Assembly (NCBI GenBank): GCA_025201375.1
Contig: JAIWZP010000003.1
Coordinates: 806,001 to 870,000 of the forward strand
Direction of reading: 5' to 3'
Length of the DNA stretch: 64,000 nt
From: Gongronella butleri
Lineage: Eukaryota; Mucoromycota; Mucoromycetes; Mucorales; Cunninghamellaceae
Each line of letters begins with the position of its first letter. Position 1 is the stretch's first letter. The notes beneath the pieces were generated by a model. That model did no database searches and was not told the DNA's origin. It was given only the letters and a program-made list of their open reading frames with translations. This document shows, piece after piece, positions 1-9,668 of this stretch. The translations under genes were made by a program, and so were the position numbers.

Positions 1-1641
1 TTTGTGACGGTGGTGGAGTCTGTCCATAGCGCGGAGCATTGCTGGATGGATGAACCTGCTGCTGCGCCGATTGCGCGAGAGTGTGGGCTGCATTTGCCTG
101 TGACGTGGCTGACGGAGCTTGTTGTGCGCTTGTTTGCGCGCCTTGTGGGCCGCCATACGAGTACAGATGGCCATAGTACACGGGATCATGTGGCGGAGCC
201 GATTCCGAACCGCCCAAACGGATCGGCTCGCCGGCATTGCTCAAATTGATGCCCTGCGGTGTCGTCACCTTGATCACATCTTGCCCGTGCTCGTCTGTCA
301 TGCACTCGATGCAATAGCCTGGCGGCAAAAACGTGTTGAACCCGGAAATCAGTAGCGGATGCCCGCGGAACAGCGTGGAAACCCGCTCAATCACACCAGG
401 CGTGTCGATTCTAAATATAAAACAAAAGAAAGAAAAAAACACGAATTGAGTACGCCATCGCCCAAAAATAAATTTAAAAAAAAAAAAGGGACTTACGCCT
501 GGCTCTTGAAATCCTTCATGATATCGAGGAACTTGTTGTAGACCTCGGGATGCTCGGCAAATTGCATTTTCACTTGATCGAGGTACGAGAGCGCGTCTTT
601 GACATTAAGTGGGCGATAGCCATTTTGCGAGTCTGAGCGTGGGCGCTGTGGGGAAGTCGCCGAGGCGGCTGGGAGAGGCTGTGGTGGGATCATTGGCTGC
701 GGCGGCGCATATGGATGAGGTGGCTGTTGTGGTTGTTGCGATGGTTGTTGCTGCGGTGGCTGTTGCGGTGGCTGCTGTTGCAATGGGTGGTGTGCTGGTG
801 CTGGTGCTGATGTTGGTGGTGGTGCTGGTGGTGGTGGCAATGCAGGTTGGTGTGAATCCCAAGGTGCGCGTGTGGAGGGCAATGTGGGTGGGGGTGGCAA
901 GGGTGAGGATGTCAAAGGGGCAGAAACAGGCGGAATGGCCGCAGGAGGAGCATGCGACTCGTTAATGGCCATTGGCTCGTGTTCCTCCTTGATTTGTTCC
1001 TTGATAGGAATATCCTCGTCCATGGGCGTGGGCTCCTTGGGCCTTTCCACGGGCGAAACCGCAGCATGTTGAGTTTTTGGCGACAAAGGTGGCTGTTCGT
1101 GCTGTTGAGGTGGCGACGATGCACCTTGTTGGTGCAATGGCAACACAGAAGGTGCTGCAGGTGCTGCAGGTGCTGCAGGAGCTGGAGGAGCTGGAGGCGC
1201 GTCCATGTGCTCCTCTTTGGGCGGCGAAGACGCGTCAACTTGCATGGGCGACAATTTGTCGTCTGTGGCCGCGTGTTCCAGGGCGCTGGGCGTAGCGTGA
1301 GAATCTGAATTAGGCGGCGCGTGCGTGGCTGCTTCAATTGGAGCTGCCTGCGCGTCATGAGGCAATTCCTCTTCTTTCAAAGCCATTGTCGCGCTCGGTG
1401 TGGGTGACAATGCTCGTTCAGGTGCAATGGGCGCAGCAGGCACAGTGGGCACCGCCGGTACGCCTGTCGCGCCTGCAATAGGTTCTTCTGCAGCGGCAGC
1501 TAGTGCGGGTGGACCCGACTCGGGCCTATAAAAAAATGAGGGAAAAAATTCGCGAATGAGCAAATGCAGTCCATCCGCGTGCCAATGCGCCAATTTTTTT
1601 TACCTTTGTTCAGCAGGTGGGGAGGACGTGTTGTCGGCCAT
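1..1641 (-). CDS. sin3: Sin3-type transcriptional corepressor, N-terminal part (gene continues beyond position 1)
   Basis: Exons on the minus strand are 1641-1604, 1525-497 and 410-1; the 3' end lies outside the window. The first exon encodes [13 protein letters not shown] long Pro/Ala/Gln/Ser-rich low-complexity region follows, then a paired amphipathic helix domain: [16 protein letters not shown] opens it, and the 497/410 splice joins DFKSQA to [18 protein letters not shown], followed by [14 protein letters not shown]. This helix-loop-helix is the classic PAH1 of Sin3, which docks repressor transcription factors; Sin3 is the scaffold of the nuclear Rpd3 histone deacetylase complex. PAH2, PAH3 and the HDAC-interaction domain would be downstream and are not seen. 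The intron phases (2 and 2) restore the PAH1 frame exactly. The gene shares its upstream region with the divergent transporter gene starting at 2127. The family is confident; the exact start is likely but not proven. Confidence 0.9.
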
Positions 1642-2126
1642 GGTGATGGGAAGACCAAGCAAGACGTGCTATGGAAGAAGAAATAAAAAAAAAGGAGGCG
1701 GAGGGGGCGAGTGGGAAAAAAAAAGGGAAAGAACGACACAATGAACTGGGCAAAAACACCAAAAAAAAGCGTGTCAAGTCAAGGAGAGTGGGTGCTACGA
1801 TGCTGGAGTCGTCTTTTACACGCGAGATGAGTCAAGCAACGCGAGCAAAAAGCACAGGGAAATGGGGATTGGCCGAAACGCGTGTCGAGAATGAAGAAAA
1901 ATAGCAAGAAAGAACAAGAAGAGAGTCCGCTCCAGAAAAAAAATGGCGGATGGAAAAAAAAGGCCGTCACAGCATTTTAAAATGCCGTCGCCTCAAATGG
2001 AAGGTGACACGAAGTTCGGGTTGGGGGTTGCGCAGGGTGTGGGGGCCACCAGGGCGATCGCGGATCGATCAAAACGCCTTGATCTTCAATGGTAAGCCTT
2101 TCCTTTTCTTTTCCTTAAAAAAAAAA
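1642..2126. promoter_or_regulatory. Divergent intergenic promoter region (sin3 / MFS transporter)
   Basis: These 485 bases separate two divergently read start codons (1641 minus, 2127 plus), so both promoters must lie here or overlap it. The region is purine-rich on the plus strand, with several A and G tracts. No convincing TATA box is seen on either strand. Confidence 0.5.
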
Positions 2127-2300
2127 ATGGAAGCAAAACAAGACGTCAAACAAGATCGTGCTGCTTGCGACGAGATAGAGCCTCCCAATGGCGGCCGTGA
2201 AGGCTGGACCGTCGTCTTTGGTGCTGCTTGTGTAAGCTTTTGCCCCCCCTTTTTTTTTAATTTGCAAGATAAGCTCACTGACCTTTTTTTTTTTCTTATT

Positions 2301-2331
<31 letters not shown>

Positions 2332-3709
2332 TTTTGCGTTTTGCAGGGCCTTTTTGCCATGTAGGCGGATGCCCATGGGTTGGAAAATGCGCGTGTTTTA
2401 CTTATTTTTTTTCTCGCTTTCTTTTCAGCTATGGTGTGAATTATTCGTGGGGCACGTTCCTGGCAGAGTACAAGACACACGTTTATCCTGGACAAATGAC
2501 CCAGCTGTCGTGGATTGGCTCGATCAACATTGCTTTTTACTTTATTTTGGGCCCGATCAACAAATGGGTGACACGCCTCATGGGCTACCGCTACATGCTG
2601 CTGTTTGCCACGATTGTGGGCCCCTTTGCGCTGATGATGGCGTCGTTGACCAATGCCATTTGGCAATTGTACCTGACGCAAGGTCTGTTGTTTGGCATTT
2701 CCGCGAGCTTTGTGTGGTTCCCGTGCATTGGTGCTGTGCAACAGCACTTCACGACACGTCGCGGCTTGGCGCTCGGTTTGACGTTGTTTGGTTCAGGGGT
2801 CGGCGGTCTCGCCATGAGCAACATCAATCTGGCCGTGATCCAGCACCTCGGCTACCATTGGGCGCTGCGCATCACCGGCTTCATCTGCCTCGTCTTTTTG
2901 TCCATTGCCACCGCGCTCGTCAAGCCATTCCATGGCTACTATGACTCACTTGTCGCCGACACAACTCCCACGTGGCACAAACAAAAAGCATTGCTCAAGC
3001 GTCCCGAATTCCTCCTTTTGCTCGCCGTGGCCTTCATCACCACCTTTGGCTACCTCGTGCCCTCGTTCATGCTGCCCTGTAAGCCGTCCATGAGAAATGG
3101 AATTGGAGAGAATTGGAGTGAAAAAAAGAAATAGAAAAAAGGGGCAAAAATCGGCGAGAAACGGGTGTCCATCAGCCATTGATTTTTTTTTTTTTTTTTT
3201 TGCGGCCAGCATTCGCTAATTCGCTGGGTCTCAACCCTTGGGTGGGCACGAACCTGAGTGCGATCATCAATGCGGTGAATGCGGTGATGAAGATCTTCAT
3301 GGGCTGGGCAGGCGATCGTTACGGTCGTTTCAACGTGTTCTTTGTGAGCACGTTCATGGCGGGGCTCATGTGCCTCGTCGTGTGGACCAATGCGACGACC
3401 GAGGCGGCCGTCTGGGTGTTTGCCGTCCTGTTTGGCGTGTTTGGCTGCGGGTATCTCACGATGCTCGCCACCATCGTGCCCCAGGTCGCTGGCTACGATC
3501 TCATTTCAGAGGCCAATGGCCTCATGTACTTTATGAATCTGCCCGGCTACCTCACAGGCACGCCCATCGCGTCCGCCATCATCAACACCACCACTCCCCC
3601 CACCTACCGCTATGCTGCCGTCTGGGCGGGCCTTCTCATGGCCGTAGCCGGCCTCTTTGCATTCGCTCTGCGCATCGTCCACGGCGGATGGAACCTCAAA
3701 CGTATCTAA
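2127..3709 (+). CDS. MFS monocarboxylate-type transporter (MCT/SLC16-like)
   Basis: Exons are 2127-2231, 2347-2360, 2429-3078 and 3210-3709, giving 422 residues. The start EAKQDVKQD is followed by a hydrophilic leader and GWTVVFGA, the usual opening of the first helix of fungal MCT-like major facilitator proteins. The 14-base second exon completes GLFAIYGVNYSWGTF in helix 1. Later segments include a YRYMLL loop, the GLALGLTLFGSG helix and, after the central loop, the MGWAGDRYGR motif typical of the second half. About 12 membrane segments can be counted. The family moves monocarboxylates or related organic acids across the plasma membrane with protons; the substrate here is unknown. No N-terminal signal is expected. 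The first two introns are extremely T-rich. Spliced-frame closure is exact, so the model is good despite the micro-exon. Confidence 0.85.
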
Positions 3710-4318
3710 AAAGATCACAATTTGCCCCGCCCCCCGCCCACTTCAAGTTAATTTTTCCTCATTTGGTCGTTTTTATTTCATGCAACGCCCGCCCCCCACC
3801 TTTTTTTTTTTTTTTTTTTTTTTTGCATCCTTGCAGTTGCGCAGCCCCTTTCATTCCGTCCTAGATTTCATTCGCCCCCCCCCATTGCCCATTGCATTGT
3901 TCATGCAACCTATTTTAGACTCGTTTGCTCATAGAAATAAACAAAAAAAAATAATCCAGTCGCTTTTGTTTTTGTGGTTGCTGATCATTCCGTCTAATGG
4001 ATTCCTGGTGGCTGCTGCAACGTTGCACAGCACCATTTTCCTGGTATGAGGGTGCGCGGAACACGGGCATATGCGCGCAATTCGGGCGTGTGGGCTTGGG
4101 GGTTTGCAACAGGGGGAGGGCGAGTGACACATGACGGAACAGAAATCCAGTTAAAGACATGGCACCTGCGCGACTAATTAGGCAGCTGCGGTGTCAATCT
4201 TTAGTTGCCGCGCCACACTTTGAGGCATTCAGGTACAAAAAGACGCGTTTTTTTTCATTTTTTTCGTTTTTCTTTTCGTTTCGTCCATAATTTCATATTT
4301 TTCTTTTTCTTTTTCAAA
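3710..4318. other. Intergenic region, no gene seen
   Basis: This holds the 3' flank of the transporter gene and the promoter of the small secreted-protein gene. It contains a long T run near 3800-3824. No supported coding region, RNA gene or clear TATA box was found. Confidence 0.5.
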
Positions 4319-4742
4319 ATGAACAAAACTCAATTGCTCTTCCTTGTGGTTGCGTTTGTGGCCAGTGTGGTTGCGGACACGCCGCGCGTCGGCTCGCAAC
4401 ATGTCCTAGGGACAAACATCACCTTGACCGACACGCTCACTTGCAGTGGGTTCTGGTGCGGTAGCAATTGCTGCGATTCCATTGCCATTTGCTCCAATGG
4501 CCAGTGTTGCCCCACGGGCTACTCGGGATGCACGGATAGCATTGGTAAGCTGGCGATGAAATGTGCAAAAAAGAAGTGAACTGACGCGTCCTTTTTGTTT
4601 CGTAGGCATGTGCTGCCCCATTGGCGACACCTGCAATCCCGGCTCCCAGACGTGCTCTGGCTTCAATTCGGGTGGTGGTGGCGGCAGTGGCGGCTCTGGT
4701 TCTGGCTCTGGTTCTGGCTCCAGCGGCTCTGGATCAGGATCA

Positions 4743-4777
<35 letters not shown>

Positions 4778-4880
4778 CAGCTCGTCATTTTCATCTGCCG
4801 CACAGGCGCTGCCCACACCATTTGTCGTGTCGCAGCTGCTGATGATCGTCGCATTCTTCATGTGGCAATTCGCCGCGTAA
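4319..4880 (+). CDS. Small Cys-rich secreted protein, probably GPI-anchored
   Basis: Exons are 4319-4544 and 4606-4880 (166 residues). A signal peptide of about 19 residues (MNKTQLLFLVVAFVASVVA) is followed by a short Cys-rich domain with pairs such as CGSNCC, GQCCPTGYSGC and GMCCPIGDTC. A Gly/Ser tract (about residues 115-145) encoded by tandem GGCTCG-like hexamers comes next, and the C-terminus is hydrophobic (SQLLMIVAFFMWQFAA). The layout fits a cell-surface protein anchored by GPI. The CCPxG..C spacing recalls granulin-like or other disulfide knots, but I do not recognise a named family. The single intron carries a clear CTGACGCG branch-like site at 4581-4588. It is a neighbour and distant paralogue of the gene at 6602. 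Function is unknown; wall or surface role is inference. Confidence 0.8.
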
Positions 4881-6534
4881 ATGTGGCCCACAAGCCTCGT
4901 TTTTTTATACCTTTTTTTCTTCTTACCCGTCAATTTGTCCACCTAGCAATTGCCCCGTCCTCCCACCATTCATCAATAAAAAGAACAATATTCTTCATCG
5001 CCGGATCATTGGGGCCCGTCAGGGGGACGAAAAAGAACCCTTCAGTCCATGCGGTCCTCTGTATTACAATTTAATTCCTATGAATGCAGAAATAAGCCCA
5101 CGCCGCGGGTCTCATGGTCCCTTTTTTTCATTTGTTTGGGTACAATGTGGGCTGGAAAGGGCGGATGACATTGTGGAGAACGCGGGTGAGCAATCAATGG
5201 CTTGTGGAACGCATGAAATGAGATGACTACGTTGAAATGCGGCAATTACAGCCATTAGTGGCTTCAAGACTGCATTGATTGGCAACCAATGTGCACAGCC
5301 AGCGCAAGATCATTAGAGGAATTGTGGCCGCCAGGTGAGGTGGCACAGAAAAAAAGTGGCATTTCGAGTCACAAACGAGGGTCTCGACGCGCAGACGCTT
5401 CAGTTCCTTCTTCATGAGCCCTCGCGCTCCCTATTTCATTATCTCCAGCTCCGTTGCTTGCCGATTATGCACAATTTAACAAGCGAAAAAAAGATGACAG
5501 CGCCGCAGTTTCGTGATCCAGAGCAAGAAAAGAGCCATGACGCGTTTGATCTCCGTCCCCACCTAGTCAAAACGACGCGCGCGACATGAATTGCGCCATT
5601 GTTAGAGGATGACGGCAGCGGGCACCACGGTGTGCGGCTACGGCAAAGTGCAGACGCCAATTGTGCAACCCGTGGGCTGAGGAGAAAGGTGGGCGAGGCA
5701 CCTGAGTGCATGGGATCAAACAACAAGATTTGACCACGCCCGCAGCTTGCGCCTGTTGTGGATGCACAGAACCTTGCTGCCACAAAAGCTGCCACCATGG
5801 TCTTCCCAATGGCCAAACCTTGGTATTTTTATCAAAATCGATCCTTTTTCATCCATTTGCGCAGACGGATGGCATGGCCATGTCCGCAGCACAGCACTTT
5901 GGCGGCCAATTGACCTTCTCCTAGTCAAGTGGGAAGATGCGCTTCCTTGATTTGTGTCTTACTTATTTTTTCGGTGCCAAATCGCGGTGTATGACGTGTT
6001 GTTTGTCTTTTTTTTTCGAAATTTTTTTCACACAGCCACAGTGGACGGCACGATGGTGAACGATGGACACTCTTTTTTGGGGCAGTGGATTTGCCTCCTT
6101 GTATTTGTCCTGATTTGGCAATTTAAAGCTTGTGTTGCCCTTCCACCTTTCACAAGATGGCTGCACCGCTTTGTGATATGTCCCTAAAAATGCACCCGGC
6201 GGCCCAATCGTTGTGTGGCCACGGTCCGAGATATTGGCCTCATGGACCGCTGTCTGGTGACATGCGAACGATTGGCGCTAACGAGCAAGGGGCAATGCGT
6301 TCCCCTTTGTTGCCGCCCGCAGCGCACATGGCGCTCCGCCACATTGGTTTCGAACTTTTTTTTTGGCACGATTCACGGTATCATCTGATTGATCTCTGTT
6401 GTACTCAAGGCATTCCATCGAAAATCTCGTTTATCCGCCGCATCCACCGCAAAAAGGTGGGACGAAAGGCGCTTTTTTTGGAGGATGAAAGACAAGACCG
6501 CTTCATTGCGCCTCATTTTTGGCAGGGCAACAGG
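4881..6534. other. Intergenic region, no gene seen
   Basis: About 1.65 kb between the two Cys-rich protein genes. Scattered short open frames exist on both strands but none has splice continuity, a recognisable domain or a signal peptide. No repeat found elsewhere in the window was recognised here. Confidence 0.45.
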
Positions 6535-6542
6535 TATAAAAG
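6535..6542 (+). promoter_or_regulatory. TATA box of the 6602 gene
   Basis: The sequence TATAAAAG lies about 65 bases before the start codon at 6602, a usual spacing for a TATA-dependent fungal gene with a short leader. Confidence 0.6.
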
Positions 6543-6601
6543 AAGAGAGCGGCATTCTTTTGTCGCGTGAACGCAAGAGTAAAAAAGCGAAATAAGAAAT
6601 C

Positions 6602-7541
6602 ATGGTTTCCAAATTGCAATTCTTGACCCTGTGCACCTTGATTGTCGCTGTCGTGGTTGCGGACGACACGCAAGTCCAAGGCGCGATCAAGCCGCCTGCT
6701 GGTGTGCGACTTCTTTCGGACCTCCAGCGACGACAATATGGCAGCTGCGCATCGTATGGCGTCGATTGTGGCGGTAAGCACACTTTTTTTTCTTTGTTTT
6801 CCTCTTTTCATATTCATTTCCGATGCTTTTTTCTAGCTTACTGTTGTTATACGGGTGAGACGTGTGCGGTGGATGAACACTGCTGCCCTGAAAACTATTT
6901 TGATTGCAAGGATGGCATCAAGGTATGATAAGATTTAATTTTTTTTGGCTGGCAACCCCCTCTCCACCAAACAATGGATATGGCTCTGATCCCCCTTTTT
7001 TTTGGTATGAATGACTTTAGTGCTGTCCGTATGGCACGACGTGTATTTCTGGCAGGTACAGGCAACACTTTCTTTTTTTTTTTTTGAAAAAAGGCGATTG
7101 TGCCACAATTGAGCGGCCCTGACGCGTTTCTTTTTTGTTTTCAGCATCTACTGTTCATATGGCGGCGGCGGTGGCGGCGGTGGCGGTGGTGGTGGCAGTA
7201 ATCCTACCACGACTACAACCACGACTACGACCACGACGACAACAGCTAGCTTCCCTAACTTCTCGTCGCTCGACCCGCTTTCCAGCTTCCTGAGCGTGCT
7301 CTCGAGCCAGTCATTGAGCGCGTTGCCCACCATGAGCATCTCGCCGAGCAGCGGTGGCAATAATGGTGGCGGCAGCAATGGCGGTGGTGACTTCCACTCG
7401 GGGGGCGGCTCCTCGTGCAACAGCACCAACACGACGGCGTGCGGCGCGAGCGGCGCCAACGAGCTGCCCGTCGGGATGGCCAATATCATGATGCCGGTCG
7501 TCCTCACCCTCATCGCCTACATCTTTGCCCCCTTTGTGTAA
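6602..7541 (+). CDS. Cys-rich secreted protein with Thr and Gly tracts, probably GPI-anchored
   Basis: Exons are 6602-6773, 6837-6922, 7021-7055 and 7145-7541 (229 residues). A signal peptide (residues 1-20, ending VAVVVA) is followed by a Cys-rich domain that includes GSCASYGVDC, AYCCYTGETC, HCCPENYFDC and CCPYGTTC, a polyglycine stretch, about 13 consecutive Thr residues, Ser/Gly-rich sequence and a hydrophobic C-terminus (MMPVVLTLIAYIFAPFV). This is the plan of a GPI-anchored surface protein; the Thr/Ser tract is a likely O-mannosylation stalk. The CC..G..C arrangement matches the gene at 4319, so the two are probably old tandem paralogues with different stalks. Intron 3 has CTGACGCG at 7119-7126. 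No named family was recognised; a structural or adhesive wall role is only inference. Confidence 0.8.
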
Positions 7542-9442
7542 TATTTCGTCATTAAATGATCATCATGGTTCGCTTGCACAGCGTGTGGCACTCTCAATTC
7601 CCGCCCGCAGCCCACACAATAAAAAAGAAAACAATAACAATATAATCGTTCTTCTTTGTCAAAACAAGAATTTTTGCTTTTTTTAACGCAAATCATATAC
7701 AAAAGATTCCCTGCTGCTCGGATTGCCGCAAAATTTTACAATATCATATGATTTGCATCATGAATGCGCATTCTTTGAGTTTGGACTTTGCAGAAACAAA
7801 TCAACGGATGTTTAAAAAATGATCATTTTGAATAATTTTCTCGTTTCAACGGTTCAGTCTGCGACAACGACGCAGATGACCGCGACGCAATTGCGTTGTG
7901 TGCTAATGCTCAGTCGGTCACGTCAATAGAACAACAAACAGCAGATAAAAGTGTTGACAGACAAGCCCACGAACCGTTCAAAACATGCCAAATCCAGTCA
8001 GACGCCATGCGTCGCTCATTTGCGCTCAGCAACTACCGCGATAAATTTTGAAAATGTTGCATTAATTGCATCATCCATCGACTGGTTCGATTTTGGGGGT
8101 AATAAACGAAGAATTTGTGAAGAAAATCGATAAAACATCGTTTTACGCGGGCCTCAGCTTAGAACTCTGCAAATAATCCACTATGAAGCCCTGCAACGAC
8201 TCTTATAGTAACTAAAAAGCTGCAAGGATGAAGTGCGTTGGTTTTTTGGAGCACTCCAAAAGCATTGGGGATGTGTCAGCCGCAAATCAAAATTTTGTCG
8301 TGACGAGCCGCCAAAACCAAAATTGAAAATTCAGGTTCCCGGAATGGGGCCATACTGTCCCGCAAGAAGCGCTGAATGGAGAAACCAGGGAAAATGCCAA
8401 AAAAGGGCGTCGTCCATTGTCTCGTTGACGAGTAATGAACAATTTTAAATTTATTTTCAAAGGCGAATTGCGCAGCAGAACGCGCCCATAGATCCGTGCC
8501 GATGCATCCACTAGCAAGAGACACGCCAGGTGCATAAATTCGACTAGAAACAGGCGCGTGGAACACGACGTTTGACGCGGTTTTTCACGCGTCGAAAATC
8601 GTATATAATTTTGAAACCGTGTCAAAGATACCAAAAATTCACTTTTTTCAGTGATCACCAATGCCCACGCACGCAGCAAGCCGCGCTCTTTCTGATGATG
8701 CATGTTTCTTGAAGATGTGACCATTTTCTGTCGAGATGACCTTGAGTCAAAAATAAAGTCTCAAACACGATTTGCGCCGAAACCAACCAATAGATCCCTT
8801 GTTTTTATCTCGTTTGCGTCGATGAATGAGGACTACGCCCCATGTGGTTGAGTGGCGTGGCGGCTGCTTTACCTAATTTTTTTCCATTTTCCAGTCTTCG
8901 ACTGCACCCCTTGGAAAATCCAGGATTTGCGAAAATGATGATTGCGACCCACTCAACAATCCGAATCTCACAAAAGTGGGCTCACTCGAGGCAGAAGGCT
9001 TGGGACCAGCGGATCAAAGAGAAAATTTTGTTGTATGCCTTTGTTTCAACCATATGCTCAAAAGAAAGTAAATACGCCCTGATATGCGTTTTAAATGTGT
9101 GCACATCATCGATATCCATTTTTCGTGCGCAGCGCACAACTGACAGCATGTTAAATAATATAAAACATATTTTACGCCATCACAGAAAGCATGATTGGCT
9201 ATTTTGGTGCATTTTAAAATGAAAAATGGATCAAATTCGCTGTTGCTGGTGCTACAGCGATCCGATCTCTGCGAAAATTGGACCAGTTGCCACCTCATGA
9301 CCATGAAATGAATTATTCAAAAAGGTTGAGCTTTCGAGAAAAAAAAAAAAAAAAGCGACTCGACGAGGTTGACTCTCTTTTGTTCAAAACGCGTCAATTT
9401 TGGTTTTTTGTTCCTTTTTTTCGAGCATGGGCGTCGTTTTTT
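7542..9442. other. AT-rich intergenic region containing a dispersed-repeat copy
   Basis: After the 3' flank of the 6602 gene there is no supported gene. About 8279-8960 is a diverged copy of a repeat also present near 24.7 kb and, inverted, near 41.6 kb. Short open frames here fall inside the repeat and are not convincing genes. Confidence 0.5.
8279..8960 (+). repeat. Dispersed repeat family, copy 1
   Basis: Blocks shared in the same order with 24694-25345 include GTCGTGACGAGC..CCAAA, GGAGAAACC.GGGAAAATG, GCATCCACTAGCAAGA, GACGTTTGACGCGG and CCCTTGGAAAAT. Divergence is considerable (single-base changes and small gaps). No transposase-like reading frame is visible. Confidence 0.7.
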
Positions 9443-9492
9443 TATTGTGCAAGATTGTGCAGGATTGTGTAGAATTGCGTACGATTGTGTAC
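9443..9492 (+). repeat. Five tandem 10-bp repeats upstream of eIF5B
   Basis: Five successive decamers follow the pattern ATTGYGYANG, each starting with ATTG. They end about 175 bases before the eIF5B start codon. The one-helical-turn period would place each copy on the same DNA face. Confidence 0.7.
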
Positions 9493-9668
9493 GACGGGCA
9501 CATGGGCATATTATACGCCTTTTGGCCCCAGCCGGCGCAGTTTTGTGTGCATCAGGCGGAGTTTTGTGGCTTGGGCCCCGTGGCAGCGAATGAAAAAAAA
9601 TAAGGGCACGGTCGTCTCTTGTTTTTTCAGACTCTTTTTTTTCCACTTTTCACATTTTCTTTGCTGCC

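Noticed and set aside
8287..8724. A 145-codon minus-strand frame in repeat copy 1
   Set aside because: The other two copies of the repeat break this frame, and the product has no transposase or other motif.
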